NCBI GenBank assembly: GCA_009693345.1
Contig: SHXL01000019.1
Span: forward strand, 1 to 20,823
Length of the DNA stretch: 20,823 bases
Direction of reading: 5' to 3'
Origin: Betaproteobacteria bacterium
Lineage (GTDB): Bacteria; Pseudomonadota; Gammaproteobacteria; Burkholderiales; SG8-39
Each line of letters starts with the position of its first letter. Within the stretch, counting starts at the first letter, position 1. A model generated the notes under the pieces. It saw nothing but the letters and a program-made list of their open reading frames with translations. It searched no databases and was not told where the DNA came from. Below are positions 7,443-14,409 of this stretch, piece by piece. Both the position numbers and the translations under genes were made by a program.

Positions 7443-8354
7443 GTGCAGAACACAGTCGATTCGCTCCCCCACGGCATCGTGCCGATGCAATACGCCTTTT
7501 TCGGCGCGGATGGCGCGTTGGACCTGGAGGCTTTTCGCCTGCAGATCGACGCCTGCCTGCGCGCCGGCGTGCAGGGCATCGCGATTCTCGGCCTGGCGAC
7601 CGAGGTCTCCAAGCTCTCGCGCGAGGAACGTTCGGCGCTGCTCGAGGCCGCTGCTGCGGCAATCGGCGGACGAGCGCCGCTCGCAGTCACCGTGTTCGGC
7701 CGGACGCCCGAAGAACAGATCGAATTCGTGCGCGAAGCCGAACGCTCTGGCGCCTCGAGCGTCGTGCTCCAGCCGCCGCGCCTCCCCGGCATCGATGAGG
7801 CCACACTTTTGCGATTTTTCGGGCGAGTGATCGACGCCACCGGCATTCCCGCGGGAATCCAGAATGCACCCGAGTACATCGGCATCGGCCTGGGGGTCGA
7901 GTCGATCGAGGCCCTGCGCCGCAACCATCCGAATTTCCGCGTGCTGAAAGCGGAGGGATCGGCGATGCTGATTCGCCGCACCATCGAGCAGACCCAGGGA
8001 AAGCTGGCTGTGCTCAACGGACGCGCCGGACTCGAACTGCCCGACAATCTTCGCGCCGGTTGCAGCGGCATGATTCCCGGCGCCGAGGCCTGCGATGTGC
8101 TGGCCCGCGTCTGGGCCGGATTGCAGGGCGACGCACATGCGGTTGCGCAGGCCGAGGCCCAGTACCGCGACGCACTGCCGCTGCTCACTTTCCTGATGCA
8201 GTCGATCGACCAGATCGTGTGTTACGGCAAGCGCCTGCTCGCAGGGCGTATTGGCCTGGGCACGGTGCACGATCGCGCGCCTGCCCAAGACCCGACGGCG
8301 TTCGGTCTGGCCTGCCTTGAGCGCCACGCGGCGCGCCTTCCCGCGTGGCCATGA
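7443..8354 (+). CDS. Dihydrodipicolinate synthase (DapA) family dehydratase/aldolase
   Basis: TIM-barrel Schiff-base lyase of 303 residues. The catalytic lysine is Lys169 in RVLKAEGS. At the position where most members have the YNxP tyrosine this protein reads IQNAPEYIG, so Gln140 replaces the tyrosine; from memory, Azospirillum L-2-keto-3-deoxyarabonate dehydratase has a similar VQDAP. The usual GTTGE is ILGLATE (48-54). I therefore favour a 2-keto-3-deoxy acid dehydratase or aldolase over true DapA. Start: GTG at 7443 gives a short leader before the first barrel strand (GIVPMQYAFF); ATG at 7485 would delete that strand, and earlier in-frame starts fall in the promoter region. The ribosome site is weak. 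It is divergent from the ABC operon and 39 bases upstream of the membrane protein gene. Confidence 0.85.
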   Translation: MQNTVDSLPHGIVPMQYAFFGADGALDLEAFRLQIDACLRAGVQGIAILGLATEVSKLSREERSALLEAAAAAIGGRAPLAVTVFGRTPEEQIEFVREAERSGASSVVLQPPRLPGIDEATLLRFFGRVIDATGIPAGIQNAPEYIGIGLGVESIEALRRNHPNFRVLKAEGSAMLIRRTIEQTQGKLAVLNGRAGLELPDNLRAGCSGMIPGAEACDVLARVWAGLQGDAHAVAQAEAQYRDALPLLTFLMQSIDQIVCYGKRLLAGRIGLGTVHDRAPAQDPTAFGLACLERHAARLPAWP

Positions 8355-8393
8355 TTTCCGGGCAACAAAGCGTTGGCTGAGCCGGGCGGCGTG

Positions 8394-9182
8394 ATGCTCG
8401 CCGCGAAGGTCGCGGCTGCGGCGGTCATTGTGGTCACCGCCTCGCGCGCTACCGAGCGCGCGGGACCACTGCTCGGCTCGATGATCGCCACCTTGCCGGT
8501 TTCCGCCGGTCCGGTCTACGTGTTTCTCGCGCTGGACCACGGCGCGGCATTCATCTCCGAGAGCGCCCGCATGAGCGTCGCGGCTACGGCCGCCACCGCT
8601 GCCTTCGTCGCCGCGCACGCGGTGGCCGCGCAGCGCCTTGCCACACCCGCGTCACTTGCGCTGGCAACGATCGCCTGGTTCGCGGTGGCGCTCGGGCTGC
8701 AATTCCACGACTGGAGCTTCCACGAAGCCTGCCTTCTGTACGCCTGCGTTTTCGTGCTCGCGATCCGCGGCTTGAGGCGCTTCGCCGTCGAGATCGAAGC
8801 GCCGCCGGTGCCGCGCGCGCGTTTCGACCTCGCGTTGCGCGCGCTGCTGGTCGCCGCGGTCGTCGTTGCAACGACGTTCGCCAGCCACGCGTTCGGGCCC
8901 GCCGTGGCCGGGGTGCTGGCGACCTACCCGGTGGTATTCACCTGCCTGGTGCTGATCCTGCAGCCTCGCTGCGGCGGTCCGTTCACCGCCTCGGTGCTGG
9001 TAAACGGCTTGAAGGGCCTGATCGGGTTTGGGGCGGCGCTCGCCGTGCTGCACCTCGCCGCGGCGCGCATGAGCGCCACCGCTGCTCTGCTACTTGCATT
9101 GGCAGTGGCGGTCGGCTGGAACGCCATGCTCACCCTGCTCGGCCGCCGGCGCCTCAGGCCTTCCCCCACGCCTCCGGGTTGA
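8394..9182 (+). CDS. Integral membrane protein of unknown function with internal duplication
   Basis: I do not recognise a confident family. The 262-residue product is strongly hydrophobic with about seven to eight possible membrane segments. The two halves share a pattern: AGPLLGSMIATLPVSAGPVY (23-42) and FGPAVAGVLATYPVVFTCLV (167-186), each followed by a polar loop and another helix. This suggests an ancient duplication of a three- to four-helix unit, loosely like the small GlpM-type membrane proteins, but that link is weak. I chose ATG 8394 directly after an in-frame GTG (8391); a TTG at 8373 would add seven residues. It is 39 bases after the DapA-family gene and likely in its operon. Its 3' end overlaps the 3' end of the opposing dehydrogenase gene by 29 bases. 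A transport role for a pathway intermediate is possible but unproven. Confidence 0.72.
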   Translation: MLAAKVAAAAVIVVTASRATERAGPLLGSMIATLPVSAGPVYVFLALDHGAAFISESARMSVAATAATAAFVAAHAVAAQRLATPASLALATIAWFAVALGLQFHDWSFHEACLLYACVFVLAIRGLRRFAVEIEAPPVPRARFDLALRALLVAAVVVATTFASHAFGPAVAGVLATYPVVFTCLVLILQPRCGGPFTASVLVNGLKGLIGFGAALAVLHLAAARMSATAALLLALAVAVGWNAMLTLLGRRRLRPSPTPPG

Positions 9183-10155
9183 CGACGTGAGCCGGGCGGC
9201 GCCCGAGCGAGAAATCGACCACGCTCTGCAGTCCCGATGAGGCGATGGCATGGAAGCACTCATCGGTCCAGCACAACGCATGGGGCGTGACGATCACATT
9301 GTCCATGCGTAGCAACGGATTCACCGGGTCCACCGGCTCCTGCTCGAACACGTCCAGCCCGGCGCCGGCGATCCGTCCGGCGCGCAGTGCCTCGATCAGC
9401 GCGGACTCGTCCACGATGGGCCCGCGCGCCACGTTGATGAAATAGGTGCCCGGCTTCATCAGCGCGAACTGCGGCGCGCCGATCAGGTGGCGCGTTTCCT
9501 CGTTCAGCAGACATGCGACGACGATGAAGTCGGATTCGCGCAGCAGTTGCTCAAGGGGCACCAGCGTTGCGTCCAGCGCGCCCAATGCCGCCTCGCTCGC
9601 GTAGGGATCTGCGACAACTCGGTGCATGCCGAACGGTGCCGAGACCCTGAGCAGCTCCTGGCCGATGCCGCCGCCGCCCACGATGCCGAGCGTCCGCCCC
9701 ACGAGACCAGTACCCATGAGGTCGTTGCGCTCCAGCCAGCGCCCGGCGCGCGTGATGCGGTCCTTGGCGAAGAGGCTCCCGGCGAGGGCAAACAGCAGGG
9801 TGAGCGTGGCGACCGCCACCGGACGCCGGATCGCCAGCGGCGTATTGGTGAGCACGATCCCCTTCGCGCTCAGCGCGGCGACATCGACCGAGTCGTAGCC
9901 GATGCCGTGGCGCGCGACGATGCGAGTGCGGCAATCGCCGCGCGAAACCGTGGCGGCGCTGACGCGCGAAGAATTCACGTAAAGTCCGTCGTAGCGCGCC
10001 GCGAGTTCGGGCGTGATCTCCTTCATCGATTCTTCCGTGTACTCCCACTCGAGCGCCGGGTTGCCCTTGAGAACCTCGAGCGCGGCAGTGCCGAACGAGG
10101 GCTTACCCGCTGCATTGAGCACGTCGCGCACGATGCCGAGCTTGAAGCCGGCCAT
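9154..10155 (-). CDS. D-isomer-specific 2-hydroxyacid dehydrogenase
   Basis: A 333-residue NAD-dependent dehydrogenase of the phosphoglycerate/glyoxylate reductase group. The Rossmann motif is GIVGGGGIG (157-165) with Asp183 after the second strand, suggesting NAD rather than NADP. The catalytic triad is visible: Arg244 in INVARGPIVDE, Glu273 in DVFEQEP and His292 in VTPHALCW. The substrate-domain stretch TNTPLAIRRPVAVATL (103-118) is a variant of the usual TP..VAE..L helix. The start ATG at 10155 overlaps the TGA of the HpaI aldolase (TGATG), so the two are translationally coupled. A role in reducing glyoxylate, hydroxypyruvate or a similar aldolase product, or in oxidising a D-2-hydroxy acid, fits the context. 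Substrate not determinable. Confidence 0.92.
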   Translation of the reverse strand: MAGFKLGIVRDVLNAAGKPSFGTAALEVLKGNPALEWEYTEESMKEITPELAARYDGLYVNSSRVSAATVSRGDCRTRIVARHGIGYDSVDVAALSAKGIVLTNTPLAIRRPVAVATLTLLFALAGSLFAKDRITRAGRWLERNDLMGTGLVGRTLGIVGGGGIGQELLRVSAPFGMHRVVADPYASEAALGALDATLVPLEQLLRESDFIVVACLLNEETRHLIGAPQFALMKPGTYFINVARGPIVDESALIEALRAGRIAGAGLDVFEQEPVDPVNPLLRMDNVIVTPHALCWTDECFHAIASSGLQSVVDFSLGRRPAHVVNPEAWGKA

Positions 10156-10946
10156 CAGCGCTGCTCCCGCAGCGGCGCAAGCACCGCGCGGATCGCCGAT
10201 TGCAGCAGCGCCGGATCGAGCCCCGCGCCGATCATGTTGAAGCCGAGGTCGCGATAGCGCCTCGCCCAGACCGCATCGGCCGCCATGAAACCCAGCCCCT
10301 TGCCGTGCCGCCGCGCGGCGGCGACGACCGCCTGCACCGCCATCAGATACGTCGGCGACTCGAACTCCCCCGGAATGCCGAGAAAATTGGTCATGTCGAA
10401 GTGTCCCAGCCAAAGCACGTCGATGCCCGGCGTCGCGGCAATCGCATCCACCTCGGCAAGTCCCCGTTCGGACTCGATCTGCGCGATCACCAGCGTGCGC
10501 GCGTTCAAGGCCGCCACCTTGGCCTTCACATCGCCGCCAGAGTAGTCGTCCTGGGCCACGCCAAAGGCGGCGCCGCGCCTGCCCTGCGGCGGGTAATGCG
10601 TGGCCTCCGCGATGCGGGCCGCCTCGGCAGCGCTCTCGACCATCGGCACCATGACGCCGTGCGCGCCGACATCGAGTGCCCGCGCGAGAAAGTGGTATTC
10701 GCTACGCGGCACGCGCGCGAGCGGTTCGATGCCGACCCCACGGCAACCAGCGACCAGCATTTTCAGGGTTTCGAACCCAAGCCCGGTGTGCTCCATATCG
10801 AACAGCGCGAATTCGCAGCCGGCGCCCTTCAGCACCTGCGGCATGCCGGGCGAGAAGAACTCGAATACCAGCCCGCCGAGCACCGTGTCGCCGGCAAGCA
10901 CGCGTGGCTTGATCGCGCTCGGACGCACGCCGGATGATTCGCCCAT
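10155..10946 (-). CDS. HpaI/HpcH-family class II aldolase
   Basis: A 263-residue pyruvate-type class II aldolase of the HpaI, GarL and YfaU group, which cleaves 4-hydroxy-2-oxo acids to pyruvate and an aldehyde. Seen: FDMEHTGLG (49-57, general-base region with His53), Arg78 in ARVP for pyruvate binding, GVMVPMVESAAEA (97-109), metal ligands Glu158 (AQIESERG) and Asp184 (GHFDMTNFLG). The typical GPxDLS is GHFDMT here, a variant. Start: ATG 10946 has a run of six G as ribosome site (10951-10956); an in-frame ATG at 10979 would extend the protein by 11 residues into the divergent control region. It is coupled by a one-base overlap to the hydroxyacid dehydrogenase and divergent from the lactonase gene. 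Likely substrate is a 2-keto-3-deoxy sugar acid, by inference. Confidence 0.93.
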   Translation of the reverse strand: MGESSGVRPSAIKPRVLAGDTVLGGLVFEFFSPGMPQVLKGAGCEFALFDMEHTGLGFETLKMLVAGCRGVGIEPLARVPRSEYHFLARALDVGAHGVMVPMVESAAEAARIAEATHYPPQGRRGAAFGVAQDDYSGGDVKAKVAALNARTLVIAQIESERGLAEVDAIAATPGIDVLWLGHFDMTNFLGIPGEFESPTYLMAVQAVVAAARRHGKGLGFMAADAVWARRYRDLGFNMIGAGLDPALLQSAIRAVLAPLREQR

Positions 10947-11009
10947 CGGACCCCCCAATAATTGGATGCCCGTGATCATAGCGCGCCGGTCGCGCTACGA
11001 TTGCGCCCC
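10947..11009. promoter_or_regulatory. Compact divergent control region with two inverted repeats
   Basis: Only 63 bases separate the HpaI aldolase start from the lactonase start. It contains CCAAT-A-ATTGG at 10955-10965 and a perfect 7-bp inverted repeat TAGCGCG-CCGGT-CGCGCTA at 10979-10997, with the palindrome TGATCA at 10974-10979 between. The second repeat ends 12 bases before the lactonase ATG and could be an operator or a leader hairpin. I see no convincing -35/-10 pair. Function is inferred from symmetry and position. Confidence 0.4.
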
Positions 11010-11885
11010 ATGGTCGCCCCGTTCCCGATCGTCGATGCGCACCAGCATTTCTGGGATCCGCGCGTCAATTACCTCCCGTGGCTATGCGACAAACCGCCGG
11101 TGCCCTTCCGTTACGGCGACTACTCGGCTTTGCGGCGGCCTTATCTGCCGGCCGACTATTTCGCCGACGCCGGGCCCCATCAGGTGGTCAAGACCGTGTA
11201 TGTGGAGACCGAATGGGATCCGAGCGACCCGCTCGGCGAAATGCGCTACGTCGAGCAGTTGCGGCGCGAGACCGGGTTTCCCACGGTCGCGGTGGCGCAG
11301 GCCTGGCTGGACCGCGCAGACCTCGGTGCGACGCTGGCAGCGCTGGCGCGGTTTGAATTCGTGCGCGGTATACGGCACAAGCCGAAGCCCGGGCAGATGT
11401 CCGAAAAGCGCTGGCAGGCGGGTTTCGCGCAACTTTCCCGGCAGGGGTTGCGCTTCGATCTTCAGGCGCCGTGGACGCAACTCGAGGAAGCTGCGCGGCT
11501 CGCGCGCGATTTCCCCGACGCGCGCATCGTTCTGAATCACACCGGGCTGCCGGCCGACCGCAGCAGCGCGGGTATCGCCGGATGGAAAAAGGCGTTGCGC
11601 GCGCTCGCCGCCTGTCCGAATGCCGCGGTCAAGATCTCGGGGCTCGGCGTGCCGGGGCAGTCCTGGACCGCGCAAGCCAACCGCGAGGTGGTGCTTGCCG
11701 CAATCGACATTTTCGGCATTGGGCGGGCCATGTTCGCGAGCAACTTCCCGGTGGACAGCCTGTGCGCGAGCTTCGATGCGATCGTCACCGGCATGCTTGC
11801 CATCGTGCGCGATTTCTCCGCCGCCGAGCAGCGCGCCTTTTTCCACGACAATGCGATCAGGATCTACGACATGGAGCGAACATGA
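11010..11885 (+). CDS. COG3618 amidohydrolase, probable sugar-acid lactonase (copy 1)
   Basis: A 291-residue metal-dependent TIM-barrel hydrolase (amidohydrolase 2, PF04909/COG3618), the group with L-fuconolactonase, L-rhamnono-lactonase and 2-pyrone-4,6-dicarboxylate lactonase. Seen: His11-x-His13 in VDAHQHFW, Glu66 in VYVETEW, VRGIRHKP (118-125), His177 in LNHTGLP and the late Asp249 in FASNFPVDSL. Start: ATG 11010, directly before the VDAHQH strand; a TTG at 10962 would add 16 residues that cover the palindromic control region. No good Shine-Dalgarno is present. Its stop overlaps the next gene by ATGA. The probable role is hydrolysis of a sugar lactone formed by an SDR. It is paralogous to the gene at 13501-14409. 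Confidence 0.9.
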   Translation: MVAPFPIVDAHQHFWDPRVNYLPWLCDKPPVPFRYGDYSALRRPYLPADYFADAGPHQVVKTVYVETEWDPSDPLGEMRYVEQLRRETGFPTVAVAQAWLDRADLGATLAALARFEFVRGIRHKPKPGQMSEKRWQAGFAQLSRQGLRFDLQAPWTQLEEAARLARDFPDARIVLNHTGLPADRSSAGIAGWKKALRALAACPNAAVKISGLGVPGQSWTAQANREVVLAAIDIFGIGRAMFASNFPVDSLCASFDAIVTGMLAIVRDFSAAEQRAFFHDNAIRIYDMERT

Positions 11886-12760
11886 CCCGCAAAGCGAAAA
11901 TCGGATACGTCGGCGTCGGGCTGATGGGCCTGCCAATGGCGAAGCGGCTGCTGTCCCTTGGTTACCCGGTGCGCGCGTACGACATCGCGCCCGATCGGGT
12001 CGCAGCGGCGCGCGAGGCCGGAGCCGCCGCCGCTTCATCTGCCGCAGATGCGGTACGCGGCGCGGATCTGGTCCTCATCAACCTGCCGACGCCGGACGCC
12101 GTAGAGGCGGCGGTGTTTGGAGAAGACGGCGTCGCCTCGGCGTTGCAGCCGCCGCAACTGCTGATCGACTTCTCCACCAACAAGGTCTATCAGACCAAGG
12201 CATTCGCGCAGCGGCTGCGCGAGAAGACGGGCTCGGGCTGGATCGACGCGCCGGTGTCCGGCGGACCGCCCGCCTCAGGCAGCGGCACACTCACCGTCAT
12301 GGCGGGTGGCGAGGACGCGGATATCGAGCGCACGCGTCCATTTTTCGCTGATGTCGCGGGACGGTTCACGCACATGGGACCTTCGGGCGCCGGCATGGCC
12401 ACCAAGATGCTCAACCAGCTGATCGTGGGTGCGGGCCATGCGGTCATGGCCGAAGCGGTAGTGCTCGCGGAGGCTGCGGGGATCGATCCCGCGCGCCTGC
12501 CCGAGTGCCTGGCCGGCGGCCTCGCCGACAGCGCCCTGCTGCAGAAGCTGTATCCGCGGATGGTCAGGCGCGATTTCGCGCCACAGGGCTACGTGCGGCA
12601 GCTTCTCAAGGATCTCGAGATGGCGAACGAATTTGCCGGCGCCCTGAAAGCGCCCACGCCGATGATGAGCGAGGCGCTGACGCTGTACCGCATGCTCGCG
12701 CACCTTGGCCACACCGAACTGGACACTGCAGCCATACTCAAGCTCTACGAAAAAACATAG
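11882..12760 (+). CDS. NAD(P)-dependent beta-hydroxyacid dehydrogenase (3-hydroxyisobutyrate / tartronate semialdehyde reductase family)
   Basis: A 292-residue member of the 3-hydroxyisobutyrate dehydrogenase family. Seen: the N-terminal cofactor fingerprint GYVGVGLMGLPMA (8-20), Asp34 at the end of the second strand, the substrate motif DAPVSGGPPASGSGTL (122-137), catalytic Lys175 in GMATKMLNQ, and the all-helical C-terminal domain. Length is normal. The ATG overlaps the lactonase stop by 4 bases, so the pair is co-translated. With the HpaI aldolase encoded divergently next door, a role like GarR, reducing tartronate semialdehyde or a related aldehyde to glycerate, is attractive; oxidation of a beta-hydroxy acid is the alternative. 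Confidence 0.92.
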   Translation: MTRKAKIGYVGVGLMGLPMAKRLLSLGYPVRAYDIAPDRVAAAREAGAAAASSAADAVRGADLVLINLPTPDAVEAAVFGEDGVASALQPPQLLIDFSTNKVYQTKAFAQRLREKTGSGWIDAPVSGGPPASGSGTLTVMAGGEDADIERTRPFFADVAGRFTHMGPSGAGMATKMLNQLIVGAGHAVMAEAVVLAEAAGIDPARLPECLAGGLADSALLQKLYPRMVRRDFAPQGYVRQLLKDLEMANEFAGALKAPTPMMSEALTLYRMLAHLGHTELDTAAILKLYEKT

Positions 12761-12773
12761 GCGAATCTGTCCG

Positions 12774-12836
12774 CCCCTGGCTGCGCTGCGCCGCACGATT
12801 TGCCCATTCCCACTCGCCCAGGTCCCGGCTTGACGG
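12774..12836 (+). repeat. 63-bp imperfect direct repeat, copy 1
   Basis: Begins with CCCCTGGCTGCGCTGCGC (18 bases) and ends with CCCGGCTTGACGG (13 bases); both blocks recur identically at the same 63-base spacing at 13381-13443. The 32-base middle matches at roughly 19 positions. Similarity extends leftwards as a TCTxTCC stretch with a one-base length difference. It lies between the reductase gene and the 3' end of the DUF3592 gene. The remaining bases to 12925 show nothing recognisable. The element type is unknown; a dispersed intergenic repeat is likely. Confidence 0.8.
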
Positions 12837-12925
12837 CGCACCTTGGTACGTACATCGGAAAGGGCGGCAGCGTCCGTCTGGCGGCGCAGGACGAATCGCA
12901 GTTCGGCTCCGGCGCTCGGTCGTGG

Positions 12926-13357
12926 TCAGCGGGTGAAGAACGCCACCGTGAGAGCGAGGAATCCAATCAGGGCGGAAGCCAGGACCGTCCCGCCGTTCCA
13001 GTCCAGAACGAGAACAGCGTCGCCTGGCGAGACGGGATCGTAATAGACCGGCACCGTCGCGCCTTCCGCGAATGTCCGCAGGAACTCCTGGATGCCTTCG
13101 GCTCTCATCGGATTCAAGCCACCGAGCCGGATGCGGTCGCCGTGGTAGCGCCGGCCCGCGACCGAGTAGTCGTACTCCACTATCGCGCTGTAGTTCTGGT
13201 GGCCACCCTGGATGTCCAGCTTTACGAATCGCACGCTTGCGATTCGACCGTCGACCGACTTCCACGACCGCAGACGCAAGATTGTGCGGGACAACCAGGC
13301 CGCATGGCCCAGCGCGGCAAGACCGGCGACGGTGGAAATGACGCTATAGAGCGACAT
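12926..13357 (-). CDS. DUF3592-like small membrane protein
   Basis: A 143-residue protein with an N-terminal membrane segment (about 4-24) and a C-terminal one (about 121-140) enclosing a beta-rich domain. The pattern WKSVDGRIASVRF, YSAIVEYDYSVAGRRYHGDRI, EGATVPVYYDPVSPGDAVL is typical of DUF3592, a family without known function. The start ATG is at 13357 and has no obvious Shine-Dalgarno. It stands alone on the minus strand between plus-strand catabolic genes and is bracketed by the two copies of the 63-bp repeat. It looks unrelated to the sugar-acid pathway and may have been inserted between the two lactonase loci. Confidence 0.8.
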   Translation of the reverse strand: MSLYSVISTVAGLAALGHAAWLSRTILRLRSWKSVDGRIASVRFVKLDIQGGHQNYSAIVEYDYSVAGRRYHGDRIRLGGLNPMRAEGIQEFLRTFAEGATVPVYYDPVSPGDAVLVLDWNGGTVLASALIGFLALTVAFFTR

Positions 13358-13380
13358 GACGGATAGGAAAGTCTATCCCC

Positions 13381-13443
13381 CCCCTGGCTGCGCTGCGCTA
13401 CAAGTACTGGCCAATCTCCCGCTCCCCGCTCCCGGCTTGACGG
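13381..13443 (+). repeat. 63-bp imperfect direct repeat, copy 2
   Basis: Second copy of the repeat at 12774-12836, with identical 18-base left and 13-base right blocks and the same orientation. It starts 23 bases upstream of the DUF3592 start codon, preceded by a run of C, and ends 57 bases before the second lactonase gene. It therefore occupies the divergent gap 13358-13500, where any promoters for both genes must also lie. I see no clear promoter elements there. Confidence 0.8.
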
Positions 13444-13500
13444 TGCCTACCCTGCGCGTGCCCGATTGCCTCCGCGAACTCGATATCGGATGATGCCCGC

Positions 13501-14409
13501 GTGAGAGATGAGATTCCCGTCGTCGACGCGCACCATCACCTTTGGCAGTTGTCGGGCGGCCCGCTCTACTATCCCTGGCTGCAGGACCCGCAGCCGCATG
13601 AATTCTTCCTCGGTGACTACGGGGCGCTCAAGCGCGACTACCTGCCGGCCGACTACCGGCGCGACGCGGCGAATCACAACGTCGTCAAGACGGTGCATGT
13701 GGAAGCCGAATGCAGCCGCGACCAGCAAGTGGCCGAAACACGCTGGCTGATGCAGATCCACGCGCAGTACGGGATGCCGAATGCGATCGTCGCGCACGCC
13801 TGGTTCCATACCCCTAATGCCGGCGAAATCCTGGCCGAGCAGGCCGGGTTTCACCTGGTGCGCGGCATCCGTTCCAAGCCCGTGACCAGCCGCAGCCCCG
13901 GGGAGTCGGTGGCCGGCGTCGCGGGGTCGATGCAGGACCGGAAGTGGCTGGCAGGGTTGCGGCTGTTGCGGAATTTCGGCCTGTCGTGGGACTTGCGCGT
14001 GCCGACCTGGCATCTCGAAGAAGCCGCGCAGGTCGTGCGCGCCAACCCGGACATTCCGGTGGTCCTGAATCACACCGGATTTCCGTGGGACCGCAGCGAA
14101 CCCGGACTCACCCTGTGGCGGCGAGGCATGAAGGCGCTCGCCGCCCACGAGCAGGTCAGTTGCAAGCTTTCCTGCCTGTGCCTGCGGGAGGGCGTCTGGG
14201 ATTACGAGGACAACCGGCGCATCGTGCTGGAAACGATCGAGATTTTCGGCATCGATCGCTGCATGTTCGCGTCGAACTTCCCGGTGGATGGACTGCGCGT
14301 TTCCTACGACCGGATGTTCCAGGACTTCAAGCGCATGACTGAGGGGCTGTCAGCGTCCGACCGGCGCAAGCTGTTTCACGACAACGCCGTCCGGTTCTAC
14401 CGGCTTTAG
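13501..14409 (+). CDS. COG3618 amidohydrolase, probable lactonase (copy 2)
   Basis: A 302-residue paralogue of the lactonase-type protein at 11010-11885, with the same motif order: His11-x-His13 in VDAHHHLW, Glu68 in VHVEAEC, RGIRSKP (121-127), His191 in LNHTGFPWD and Asp263 in FASNFPVDGL. It differs by a longer loop after RGIRSKP (128-147) and a Cys-containing LSCLCLREG strand (223-231). The start is GTG at 13501; no in-frame ATG precedes it closely and the DAHHH strand begins at residue 9, matching the paralogue. Role probably lactone hydrolysis, or another COG3618 reaction such as opening of a pyrone or muconolactone. Its last 4 bases overlap the convergent SDR gene. Confidence 0.9.
   Translation: MRDEIPVVDAHHHLWQLSGGPLYYPWLQDPQPHEFFLGDYGALKRDYLPADYRRDAANHNVVKTVHVEAECSRDQQVAETRWLMQIHAQYGMPNAIVAHAWFHTPNAGEILAEQAGFHLVRGIRSKPVTSRSPGESVAGVAGSMQDRKWLAGLRLLRNFGLSWDLRVPTWHLEEAAQVVRANPDIPVVLNHTGFPWDRSEPGLTLWRRGMKALAAHEQVSCKLSCLCLREGVWDYEDNRRIVLETIEIFGIDRCMFASNFPVDGLRVSYDRMFQDFKRMTEGLSASDRRKLFHDNAVRFYRL

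Noticed and set aside
7368..8618. Minus-strand frame of 416 codons opposite the DapA-family gene
   Set aside because: The plus strand encodes a coherent TIM barrel with catalytic lysine; the opposite frame has no domain signature.
9154..9182. The 29-base tail-to-tail overlap as a sign that the membrane protein is a false gene
   Set aside because: The membrane protein has coherent hydrophobic segments and an internal repeat, and short convergent overlaps are common in compact genomes.
12774..13443. Repeat pair as a CRISPR array or insertion sequence ends
   Set aside because: Only two copies over 500 bases apart, direct rather than inverted, with a non-transposase gene between them. No spacers, cas genes or transposase.
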